Assembly (NCBI GenBank): GCA_008000375.1
Contig: SMOI01000175.1
Location: 5,631 to 69,630 of the forward strand
Reading direction: 5' to 3'
Length of the DNA: 64,000 bases
Source: Poteriospumella lacustris
Lineage: Eukaryota > Sar > Chrysophyceae > Chromulinales > Dinobryaceae
Shown here: in pieces, positions 1-10,089 of the stretch
How the letters are laid out: each line of letters opens with the position of its first letter
Position numbering within the stretch: position 1 is the stretch's first letter
The notes under the pieces: generated by a model
Told to the model about the DNA's origin: nothing
Seen by the model: only the letters and a program-made list of their open reading frames with translations
Database searches by the model: none
Made by a program: the position numbers and the translations under genes

Positions 1-71
1 CTATAAGTTCTTTTTGAAGATTGCATTCGTGGATTCCATTGGGGCAATTCAATCCGACTGGGTGTTGAAAA

Positions 72-2662
72 ATGGTTGTTGTGACTTTGTTGATAGCCCT
101 ATCGTTGATTGGCCTTCTCGTTTCTACGGTATGGCGCTTTAGAAATTGTTTTAGTTCTATTGCCGGATCTAAAGAAGATTAATGTGTACAATGCAGGGGA
201 AATTTGTTGAAAATGACGACTTCTGTGATGAATTGACCTTCGGAAGCGACGAGTTCAACACCAGTGCATGTTCGTTCTATCAAAACGAACCGAAGTTTGT
301 GTGCACTGTTGATGGATTCAATACTTTTATGCTTGCTAATTCACGTGTCCATGATGGTAAGGGTGTTTCTACGTTTTTCCTTGTTTTTCTAAACAGTTAT
401 CACGGTGATTCGACCGCGGATGTAGGAGTGTGTGATTGCTGCGATGGTCGTGACGAAGACGGTGGCCCATTCGCAGGAAAGTGCCCGAATACCTGTGGAG
501 AGAAATTAGTCACGTTGCGCAAGGAAGCTCTGGTGAATTACCGCAATATTCAAGCCGGTACGAGAGCCAAGAGTGAGCTGCTGACGCAGTGGCGACAACG
601 CAAGAACCACGACGTCCAATCGTTCGAATCTTTGAAGCAAGATCGTCAGCACTTGATTGATTACCTGAAAATGGCCAAATATTTGTTGAAATACAAGGAA
701 ATGGAACGAGAAGACGAAATGCGGTGGATTCTGATTCGTGAACGAGAATATCGCTGTGCGAACGGTGACCTGGCCGCCTGCAACTTCTTCCATCCGGTGT
801 ACCTCACCGATGACGAATTGATCACGTACGATCAGCCAAGTATTATCAAGAATAACGAGGACGGGGACGGTGAAGACGAAGACCGTGGTGGTAGTGGTCA
901 CAATCGTCGTACGAAGAAGAAATACCAAAAGCGCTTCGTCTACGAGTACACCGCCCAAGAACTCGATGCCTTCAAACGTGCGAGTGGTGTCCAACGTGTA
1001 CGTACCGCGATTTGCCCCCAACCAGATTTATTACCCGATGAAACGTCGCGTATCTTTGTCCGCTTTGATGAGTATTACGACTACATGGTGAATCACGCCT
1101 TGAAACAAGCGCGCGTGAAACATGCGCGTTCCGAACGTCGGATGTCCATGCGACGCTTTCGGAAGTACAACACACTCTTTGGTCGTTACTTGGAAGATGG
1201 GGAGTGGGGATATATTACGGCAGCGATCACGGCGTCGGAATGGTTGGGGTTGTTGTTGAGTCCCGTGTCGTTGTTGTATCGTGGATGGAACTATGCGACG
1301 GAGATGTCTGGGTTGTATCTCTGGGATCTGACGGAACGATGCCATCGCGATTTGGATACGTTCGTGCCGCCGGTCGACGCCGACAACCTCGAACGAGATG
1401 GCTTGTTGACGATCTATGGGCGATACGTGTTGCGATGGGTGCAACGCGGCCTGGCCTTCATCTTGGACGCCGAAGTCGATGGTAGTTTTACGGCACAGGT
1501 CATCTCGGCCTTGGATTATACCCAATATTCTTTTCTCGCGACGCGGGTTGAGGCGTTGTATGAAAACTTGAAGACGTTCTTTTGGGTCGCCGACATTGCG
1601 TACCATGCACCGGTGGTCTACTTCGAGTATTACGTCCAGGGCAAATACCAACAGTTGCCGCAGAAACGCCATGCCTGTGTCTTACGTCAAGCGATTCAAC
1701 AATGTGAAACGGAATTGGATCGTTTGCGGACGATGTTGCAACAAGAAAACGAAGCACAATCGTTGAAGGCGAAGTCGGTGGAAGAAGCACTGATCTTCAA
1801 ACGACAAACGGCGACGAAACGTGCCATTACCACCACCGCCTCTACCACCGCGGCCACCACCACCACTGCACGTGTAGCGATAGATTTCGGGGTGGATCAG
1901 GCGTGGGAATCGATGGCCCAACAATGTACCTGGACGACGAGCTTTGGCACGTACAATTACACCTTTTGTTTGTTCGATGAAATCAAACAAGATGGCCACA
2001 CGTCGATGGGTCTGTTTCGCCATTGGGGAACGAGCCCTGCAGCTACCAACAACTATGCGAAAGGGTTCTCGTCAGTACACGACATGCCGTTGTTGCATCA
2101 ATATTTGCAACGTGTACAATTCCAAGCGAAACAACAAGCGGCGTTGGCGACGACGTCGAGTTTCACGTCGTCGTCGAGTTATGTCGATTTGCAGGGGCTC
2201 GTGCATTCCTTGACGCAAGAGTTACCGACGACCATGACGGAGCTCGTCTTACGGTCCTGGAATGTGTCGGAATCTTGGATGGATGCCCAAAAGGAAGCCT
2301 GGTCGTCGTCGAATATCACCGTGGTACAAGCGATGGGCCAATGGCTACGACAACATATTCCTTCGGGTTTGCATTTGAGTGACGAAGAACGTCATGCCCT
2401 GTTACAAGAACAATTGCAGCATTATTATCAACACCAATGGTATGATCTCGGTACACCGTGTCCCGTGAAACCGTCGTTGAGACGTACCACCGAAGTGACC
2501 TTGGTCTGTGGCCAGCAGTTTGCCATTGTGCGAGTCGAAGAAGCCTCGATTTGTGAATATCGCATGACGGTGACGGTTCCATTGGCCTGTGATACGATCT
2601 TGGAACAACAAGCGTTGCGACGGTTGGAGGAGTTGAAAGTCTTTGGCTTTAAGAAGAAATGA
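72..2662 (+). CDS. PRKCSH: Glucosidase II beta subunit-like protein (ER N-glycan processing)
   Basis: Non-catalytic subunit of ER glucosidase II, which trims glucose from N-glycans; the beta subunit recognises mannose and retains the enzyme. The N-terminus has the family's paired Cys-rich LDLRa-like modules (NDDFCDE, GSDEFNTSAC, then VCDCCDGRDED), followed by a charged helical middle and a C-terminal MRH domain (FCLFDEIKQDG with the binding Gln, LRRTTEVTLVCG with the Arg, CEYRMTVTVPLAC with Glu/Tyr). A 69-nt intron (357-425) has no stop, but removing it restores HDGVCDCCDG. I infer a first exon 72-128 coding a hydrophobic signal-like MVVVTLLIALSLIGLLVST and a 68-nt intron 129-196; frame agrees, but this model drops the expected first Cys, so the 5' end is uncertain. 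The product is about 817 aa, longer than usual, and ends in KKK without HDEL. Family confident, exon 1 tentative. Confidence 0.8.
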
Positions 2663-2859
2663 AACGACGAAAAAACAAAAAACAAGAACAAACACGCTAT
2701 GTACGCGATATGTAACGAGGGAATATAACTGGCGTCTCTTTCTGCATCTGAAACGAGGACTACACACGGTTGTCGCCGTGAGACGACCTTCGATTATGCA
2801 CCGCCAGCGGAGAAGGAGGAGGAGGAGAAGGAAGGAGGAGGAGGGGGCGAGGGCGTCGA

Positions 2860-4318
2860 TTAGGACGAGGGCGACGGGTCTGTCGGTGGTGACGTACACT
2901 CCTGCGTCGCCAGCAGTTCGGGATGCCGTAGACCCACCAGTTGGCGTGTTTCATGCAAGATTTCGTCGCCATGTTTCAAGGCATGTGACCAAGCAGGGAA
3001 TGCCCGAAGACCGTGGGCGGCACCGACGAGTGCCCCCAGACAGGACCCACGGGCCACGTTTTCACCACCGGCATTGGCACTGGCCAAGATCGCGGCTTCC
3101 ACATCGTCTGCGTATTTGTAGGCAAAGTACAACAGGGCAGGATACGAGGAATCAATGTAACAGGCAACCATCGGATCAGAACGTTGTGCCGCCACCGCCG
3201 AACGGATGGATCTACGGACAGAGCATCGACGGTAACACACACAGGGTAACGGACAACACACAAACAGACACAGACACGGATACAGACACTTACGGGTTTC
3301 CATGTAGTACAATGGCTTCGCGTAAGTCTTGGCCATGGAGTACAGCCACCAGAATATCTGCAAAATTCTCGGCGTACGGTTGTAGGACACGCGATCGTCG
3401 CGTCGCGGCGATGGTTTCCGCGACTTTGATGTTTCTTTCTTCGCGAGAGGCTTCCGCGTAATGTACAATGATGGGTACGAGGTTGGTCAAGGCATCAATT
3501 GCATCGACATTGTGTCCATCATTGTCCGCACATTGCAACGGAGGTTGACCACGAATGAAATTGGCGAAGAACATGCGATGACAAGTCGACGCATCTGAAA
3601 AAACACGTGTCAATCAATGTCAATATGCGCACACAGAAGACGGCGGTAACAACAACAAAGAAACCTTACATGTATCGTTATGAGACCCTGGTGTGGTCAT
3701 GAATTGAATGTAGTCTTGTAGCCATTCCGCTTGACGAAATTCGCCTCGTTCGATGATACCTTTGGCTAACAAACGGGTCAATTGCGCTTCCAACGTATTT
3801 TCACCTGCTTCCAGTCCCAAATGATAATGATAGTTCCCACCACGAACCCAGTATTTCTTTTTATTGTGATTGATCACGGAACCAATGATATCTCCCTGAT
3901 CGGAACCTCTCCCACCACCGCCAGTGTTCGAGAGATTCATGATGCTCCCTTCGAAACGATCATTGGGTTTAACGAAACCACGAATGGTTCCATAATCCCG
4001 TCGGAGTTGGTTCAAATTGTACATCCAATGAACTGGCATAGCAGTGGCATCGCCTACATACATACCAAAGAGGGCCGCCATCTTTCTATCTGGGATAGAC
4101 CCATCCTGGGAATGGGCGGTTCTACCAACGACCGAATCAATTCCACTGGTCGATGCAGATACCGTCGAAGCGGCCAATGTTGTGGACATTCGTGACCCTA
4201 TTTTTGAGACGGATGAAAGCAATATCGTGGAAGATGTGAGAATGGCGTTCCTTGAAAGCTTGCCGAAGACGTCCCCGGAAATCAATGCGAAACAGGTACT
4301 CACAAGCGCGAATCGCAT
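2860..4318 (-). CDS. ADP-ribosylglycohydrolase (ARH/DraG-fold) family protein
   Basis: Family members remove ADP-ribose or related groups using a binuclear metal site. Three exons, read on the minus strand: 4318-3670, 3594-3294 and 3211-2860, with introns of 75 and 82 nt that join in frame (HNDT/YASTCH and HGNP/SIRS). The product is 433 aa from the ATG at 4318; the ATG at 4189 would give 390 aa, and a GTGAGT donor just inside the longer reading makes a 5'UTR intron possible. Family hallmarks are GDATAMPVHWMY near the start of the domain and the C-terminal GGENVARGSCLGALVGAAHG. The metal-binding Asp-Thr-Asp of classical members (GGDTDT) is replaced by Glu-Asn-Val here, so the reaction is unsure. 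The gene is convergent with the glucosidase gene (197 nt) and divergent from the next gene (125 nt). Confidence 0.72.
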
Positions 4319-4407
4319 TCGTTTCACATGTGCCACCAATGGTATCGCACAACTCAACAAACGCAGTTCATCGAAACATCCAAGATGGTTCGTTCTTCAA
4401 CTAAGAA

Positions 4408-4415
4408 TCACGTGA
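4408..4415. promoter_or_regulatory. TCACGTGA palindrome in a divergent promoter
   Basis: An 8-bp palindrome with the E-box/G-box core CACGTG lies in the 125-nt gap between the two divergent start codons at 4318 (-) and 4444 (+). Such cores bind bHLH or bZIP factors in eukaryotes. The position suits a shared element, but an 8-mer of this kind also occurs by chance. Confidence 0.3.
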
Positions 4416-4443
4416 GAAAGGCGTCTCAATCTCAGAGAAGACG

Positions 4444-4681
4444 ATGACGTGTACGGCGTCCATCGCGCCACCGGTGGCACCCGTCGGTGCACCCGCGTTT
4501 TTCCCACGCGACAGTCGTGACTCTCTCATTTCCTCGGTGGGTCGCCCTGCCGACCACGTTGACTTTGACAGCGACGACGAAGAGACCTTTGGCGAAGACG
4601 ACGAGGGCGACGAAGACGACGACGACGAAGAAGTCGATGACGATGACGACGAAGGTGTCGAGACTGCCGCTGCCGCTGGAC

Positions 4682-4715
<34 letters not shown>

Positions 4716-5492
4716 GGCGCAGCAGAATGCTCACGCTGTGCATTCGGGAACGACTCGTCGTCGTCCAGAAGGCACCAGCCAGCAGCAGCAGGCGATGACG
4801 GTACCCACCGCGTCTTCTTCGCAGTCGGTGGAGTTGACCCACACCGCCGCCCGCCCCAACGCAGCGCAACGAGACAGCAGGCACACCGTTGCCATTGAAC
4901 CACCACCACCACCGCCACAAACACTCCCAGCCACTCTCCCTACCGCGTCCAAACCATTCTACCCCATGCGTCCGTTGTCCGCCAGTGGTGCCTCGTCGTC
5001 TGCCACGAGGAGAAGTGACCCCGCACCACCTGCTGACCCTGCCGCATCCGTCACTGCGCCTGCTGCTGCTACCGCTGCCACGGCCACGGCCACCAAGAAG
5101 AAGACGAAGAAGAAGAAAGTCGTGAAAGACACGACCGGTGGTATTGCCCTCGTCTCCACTTCGTACGACGATAGTCGCCCGGGCCACAGCCCGGCCGCCA
5201 CCAAGCCTGTGTCACAGGGACAAGAACCACCACCACCCGCCGCCGCCGTACGAGTATCCAAGGTGAAGAAAGTGAAACGAAGTAAAACCCCCTCCACGAA
5301 GAAAGACGTGACGTCAGGAGGAGGAGGGGGAGGAGGTGGAGGGCGTGAGGCAGCACCCAACGGTGCCTCGGTGTCGTTTATGAGCCACGAGAGCAAAGAC
5401 GCGTTGGCGTTGCTGCAAGAGAAAGCGTCGTTGTTGGTCTCTTCGACCGAGTCGATTACGTATTTACCTCGTCCTCCACCACGATCCGCACA

Positions 5493-5527
<35 letters not shown>

Positions 5528-5976
5528 CCGTCGGTGTCTCTGCTGCGACGACGACGATAGCATCGCCACCCAACAACAGCAGCAGCAGCAGCAGCAGCAA
5601 CGGTGGACAGCCGAAAAAGAAACCCAACAAAGCCTCCTCCAGTCATCATCAGCAGGAAAACCCGACGGACAGACCCACCACCACCGCCGCCGCCAGTGGC
5701 ACCGTCAAAGTGGGGAACAACTTGCACTACGCCGTGCCCCCGCGACTGAACCAACCCAGCACCATCGATGACCACCACTACCACCACCACCAGCACAAAC
5801 ACGCCACCACCGCCACCGCCACCGCCACGGCCACTTCTCTTTCTTCACGTCCCCGGCCGGCGACCATCAGCGACAAGTTTGATGCGTCCCTGTTCGATTT
5901 GGTCGATGAAATGGAACGTGGCCCGTCTCGGAATGCGAGTTACCACTACGACGACGACGACGACGATGACGTGTGA
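4444..5976 (+). CDS. Acidic, low-complexity, intrinsically disordered protein
   Basis: A single open frame of 510 aa from the ATG at 4444. No known domain is recognised. The order is: short N-terminus; a strongly acidic stretch (about residues 40-75, Asp/Glu runs); poly-Ala and Gln runs; Pro-rich parts; Lys-rich patches (KKKTKKKKVV, VSKVKKVKRSKTP) that could be nuclear localisation signals; a poly-Gly run; Gln, Ser and His/Thr tracts; and a short ordered-looking end (DKFDASLFDLVDEMERGP) before a final Asp run. Repeats come from CAG, GAC and CCACC-type triplets, which also open long frames on the other strand; these are shadows. The gene starts 125 nt from the ADP-ribosylglycohydrolase gene and ends 106 nt from the next, convergent gene. 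Coding status rests on length, ATG context and continuous frame; function unknown. Confidence 0.55.
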
Positions 5977-6082
5977 AGCCGCCTCTCTCCATCTCTATGC
6001 CTCTCCCGCCTCGCCGCCCTGGTGACGCGTTCTTGTTGTTGTGGTAGTTGTGGTTGCTGTTCTCTCTTTCGTTATTAGCTAT

Positions 6083-8462
6083 TTACATGTACGAAAACTT
6101 CAAGCGATATTTCAACTGACTGCGTATCTCCTCCGCCTTGAGTTTCTTGATCATATACAATTGCCGCGCCTTGTCGGCTGCTTGGTCCAAGAAACGTCGT
6201 TCCTCGGGCAACGACCCAATCGGACGTACCTCGACGGGTACCACCAGGGTCTCCCGATCGCCTTTCTTCCGTCGGGGCTGTACACAGCCCATTTTCTGTA
6301 ATTCTCGGTTCAATTGAACGACACGGGCTTGATAGAACGCACGCAGCCGTGCCTCTTCGGCGCGTAGACATTCTTCGAAATAATCCACGCCCCAAAAGCG
6401 ATCGATTTCCCGTTGGTCACATTCCGCGTTGAACATATTCTCGCGTTCCATGTTCTCCCGTTGGATTTCTTCGACATACGCACGCAATGCATGCGACCGC
6501 GCGTCTTCCACTTCCATATGGTACCGTTCTTCTTGCAAATACGCAGCAAACCGCAACCGTCGACGTTCTTGTTTGTCAAAGATTCGTTGTTGTTGACGAC
6601 GCAGTTCCTCTTCTTCTTGCATCGCTTTCATTTGATCCTGTTGACGATCGAGGACCGTCAGTCGTTCTTGGATGTAGTCTTTCAACGTCTGCAAGTTCTG
6701 CTGCGCGATGCGACGGCGTTCTTCTTCTTTCATGCGTTCACGTTCCTTGAACAACGCGTGTTTCTCATCGGCGATCTTCTTCCAAATATCCAGCATCGGC
6801 TTTTCATGCGAATGATCTTGGGGTACGGGTATACCGAACAGGGCATTGGCCGCTTCGGCGGTGATGGGCAACCCGTCGGCGTCGAAATCTTGACGACGCC
6901 ACGTCGTCGCATGTTGTCGATCTTTCGGTACCGGTCTATCCTCACCGTTGAAACCCCGATGCAATTGGACCAAGGAAAAACGATTGCGCGTGTCTAAAAA
7001 CTCGGAATCATGTCGTCGATCGATTTGTTTCCATTTCTCATCCACCGCTAAGGCTTTCTCGTTCAAGATTCGTCGTTTTTCGGCTTCTTCGGCCAGTGTG
7101 GCTTGTCGTTGGGCTTCTTCGGCTTGTAATCGACGGGTTTCTGCCTCTTTCTGTAATCCTAAGCCTTGCAAATGCAACGCGGACAAGCCAAACTCACGCA
7201 AACGTCGCATTTTCCGTTCCTTGGCGATCAACATGATGATTTCCGCTAAGTGTTGTTCGGCGTCACGAGCCTGTCGCATGGCTGGCTTCCGTTGCTCGGC
7301 AGGTAAATGATATATTGCGTCATGCCTACCAGACAGAAAACAAACAAACAACAAACAAAAACGTTTCCTTTAGTCAAAAGGGATGCGAGAATCGTCAGGG
7401 TGATCGGGTCGGGTCGTGTGTACAGTACCTGCCCTGGTTCGTGACCGCCTTGTGTACTTCCATCACGCAATTGTCACATATTTCGACCAAATTGACCGGC
7501 ATTCTCTGCCAGAAGATTTGACCGACGCCCGCGGTCGTATCGTAGGTATAATGGCGTTCATCATCGGCGGACCATATCTCTGCGCGGTCATAGAGTGGCA
7601 CGACCCCCGGGATACTCAGCGTGTCCTTCGGCACTTGTCCATTGCACATTCGATACTGTAGGTTATACAGTCGCTTTTGACGGCACAACGCACAATGTTT
7701 GGACGTTTGGCGATTGGCTTCGAGATAATGTAGATATTGCAGCATGTCGTTGACGGAGGAGAGCGACAAGAGATTGTCCGCCATCACTTGGAACTCGAAC
7801 TGTGGCAAATGACGCGCGATTTGCATCAAATAGTGTCCCTCACTACGAGGCACTTGTACCACAAATTCATTGATTAATGCCGGTTGTGAAATAAGTTTAT
7901 GAAAGAGTTCGAGACCCAGTTGATGGAGATGCATGGGGGTCAACGAGTTGAGGAAATCGACCATTGGTAGATGAGTTTCGGCGGAAGCTGCGTCGAAAAT
8001 AGTTAACAGCAGCTCCAAGATTTCCAATTTCCAACCGTAATCTTCCATTAATTTGTATATGGGGACACGTTTCAAGCCTGGAAAGCGTTCAATATGTTTG
8101 ACTAACGGGGCTTTCAATGGTTCGGGGATAAAGGCGTTGCCCTTGGCGGTGAGGATATCTACTTCTTCCAAAATCTTCATTTGACGCTCCCAATCTTCCT
8201 CAATACTTGATTCTACTGTGTCTGGGATGTCTTTGGAAGGCTCGGCTGTGGTGTTGTTAATGCTATGGCTGGAACTCGCAACGGAATCCGACATTGTTGA
8301 GGACGGTTGTGTCCCGACTTTTTCATTCTTGGAGTTCCGTGCATCAATGGCTGCCGTATTTTTGGACGAAGATGGATTAAAAGATGTTCCTTTCGATAGA
8401 CCTCCTATCGGAGGCAGCTTCGGCAACGACTGTGAGATCAATTCGTATCCGGAAGAAGCCAT
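6083..8462 (-). CDS. Coiled-coil protein with a CxxC cysteine cluster, function unknown
   Basis: Two exons, 8462-7429 and 7325-6083, joined across a 103-nt intron (donor GGCAG/GTACTG, acceptor GGTAG/GCATG) to give 758 aa. The N-terminal 90 residues are Ser-rich. Residues about 90-250 look alpha-helical (a folded helical domain). Cysteines form a cluster that could bind zinc: C257-x2-C260, C273 and C329-x2-C332. The C-terminal half, after the intron, is a long Arg/Glu/Gln-rich coiled coil with many RRR/EEE clusters, typical of cytoskeletal or flagellar scaffold proteins, though no named family is recognised. The same strand carries the next gene upstream, 674 nt away. The gene is real by intron logic and composition; the role is open. 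Confidence 0.7.
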
Positions 8463-9136
8463 CTTGACACCATATTCATCTGATCAACAAAAACGATGCT
8501 TTAGGGCCTAACCAGGGAAATTTTTACCAACTCCCCAAATTTTCCAAGAACAATAATAATAATAATGGAAGCAAAATGGAATGAGCAACAAAACAAAAAG
8601 TGAATGAAGTCTCGACAGCAGAAAGAAACGGATCTATATTTTGAAACGGCTGGGACCCGTCGAACGGGATTAGGAACACGATCCGTATTCGTATTCGAGG
8701 TTGTCCACTATTTGACCAGCACAGAGCCGTCGTTGTCATATACTACTATTCGTTTTGAGTTTTACCGCCGCTAACTACCTTGTCGAAAGAAGAACGTTGG
8801 TTGCGCAAAGGATTAACTTATGAATGTTTCTTTCTCAACATGACCTAGGCAATGGCTACGTTTCAGGTTCGTACTGTTCCACAGTCCAGTCCATTCCATG
8901 GTGCGATTACAAACATAGAACGTCTAGGTCGCAGTGGTAGTTATCATTTCCATAGCATATCATGGCATATTATTATTGTGTGATAAACTGGTCGCGATGA
9001 CGACAGACCAGACGAGCAGTAATTGGTCGGTAAGGCATACAAGACGGACTTCGTTTCACAGATGACTTGAGTGAGAGAAACAGTTCCATGATATCAATTA
9101 CACACAACAGGAAAGGCGGTTGAATGATACAGTTGA
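8463..9136. other. Intergenic region between two minus-strand genes
   Basis: This holds the promoter of the coiled-coil gene and the 3' end of the small membrane-protein gene. ORFs here are short and look non-coding. No RNA gene or strong repeat is seen. Confidence 0.5.
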
Positions 9137-9682
9137 TTACCCCTGTTTCAACATCTGACTCGTGATAAGAGCGGTCTGAAGTGCATCAGGCACTTTAGGG
9201 AAAAAAGAAACCATCGCGATGAACACCCCATACGCCAAAAGGACTTGGGGGTTTGAGAATGTAAGCCAGGCTGTAGCAATGGCGTTTCGCAAATCTTCTC
9301 ATATGTTTAGGATAACTGCAAACGTCAGCTTTCGATCAAAATATAATCCTAAACCTGAGTACACGACCACATTTGTCACCACAAACAGTACCAAAAACCA
9401 TTCCACACCGGTGGCATGTATCATTGTGACATATGCGTCAACGGTCTCATGCAGGACAGCTGCGATTACTGACGTGAAGGAATCACGAGTTGCTGAGAGC
9501 AACATCGTAAGTGCGTCGTGTGTTCTTTGCAAGAACGCAGTGGCCTGGTCCAATCCTCCAACAACGAGGATTGAAATGAACAGTACCAGATATACCAAGC
9601 TGGCTGCTATGATGGCAATCTGTGGCGTAGAAAGGTGGACACGGTACAAGTCACGTTGCTCCTCCTTCTTCGAATTTCTCAT
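9137..9682 (-). CDS. Small multipass membrane protein, function unknown
   Basis: Two exons, 9682-9355 and 9270-9137, give 153 aa. The intron 9271-9354 (84 nt) has donor TCAG/GTTTAG, a good branch-like TCCTAAAC and acceptor GCTACAG/CC. Splicing joins VVVYS to AWLTFSNPQV and removes an in-frame TGA that would otherwise stop the frame at residue 127. The protein has a short charged N-terminus, a first membrane span (about residues 20-42), an amphipathic linker with Thr/Ser/Asp and His, then two more hydrophobic spans (about 92-110 and 114-132). An in-frame TGA upstream of the ATG supports the start. The plus-strand frame over the same bases has the composition of an antisense shadow. No family recognised. 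Confidence 0.6.
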
Positions 9683-9826
9683 CGTTAGCAGTTCTCAAAG
9701 CGAGGCGTAAAATAGAAATGTGAATCAATTCTATGTGTGTAGTCTTTCTTGTTCAACCATATCTGATGTCTCGGGTAAATATTTGACTTTCTTGTTTGAC
9801 GAATCTGTCCATACCTACTGTACTCA

Positions 9827-9837
9827 GTCAGGCCCTC
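9827..9837 (+). promoter_or_regulatory. Shared promoter motif GTCAGGCCCTC (copy 1)
   Basis: One of four near-identical copies of GTCAGG(G/C)CC(C)TC that lie in divergent intergenic regions of this window. This copy is 145 nt from the small membrane-protein ATG and 253 nt from the NCA2 ATG, and directly precedes a palindrome. Regulatory role is inferred from position only. Confidence 0.3.
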
Positions 9838-9840
9838 GCT

Positions 9841-9862
9841 GCTGAGTGAGCGCTCACTCAGC
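9841..9862. repeat. 22-bp perfect palindrome
   Basis: Half-site GCTGAGTGAGC followed immediately by its exact reverse complement. It contains two inverted GAGTGA-like boxes and lies in the NCA2 divergent promoter, four bases after the shared motif. It could be a dimeric operator or form a cruciform. Confidence 0.6.
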
Positions 9863-10089
9863 GCAGGATGATGATGGCGACGACGCGACGACCTCGATCA
9901 TCGACAACACGGTTCATGGTTTATGGTTTATGGAGTTACTGTTGTTATTGCACGCTCGATCATTTGAGTTACTAGTTTTACCATGATAATCGATGAAGCA
10001 TCTATCTGCGATGCAATATCATTAACTGGACGAAGCTGAATAACACTTGCATTGGTTTGTCGAAAACTGCGCGCAGAGATCGTGACGCG

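Larger units (their letters stand above)
9683..10089. other. Divergent promoter region (small membrane protein / NCA2)
   Basis: This 407-nt head-to-head gap contains the shared GTCAGG-type motif at 9827-9837 and a 22-bp perfect palindrome at 9841-9862. A short direct repeat (tggtttatggtttatgg) lies near 9916-9932. No gene seen. Confidence 0.5.

Noticed and set aside
4432-5802. Several long minus-strand frames opposite the disordered protein
   Set aside because: They are poly-Leu/Cys/Val/Gly readings of CAG, GAC and CCA repeats; the plus-strand frame is longer and starts well.
9300-9310. In-frame TGA inside the small membrane protein, as if selenocysteine or readthrough
   Set aside because: An 84-nt intron (9271-9354) with good borders and a branch-like site removes the TGA and keeps the frame, so recoding is not needed.
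9219-9710. 163-codon plus-strand frame opposite the small membrane protein
   Set aside because: Its composition is that of an antisense shadow; the minus-strand reading gives clean membrane spans and a spliceable intron.
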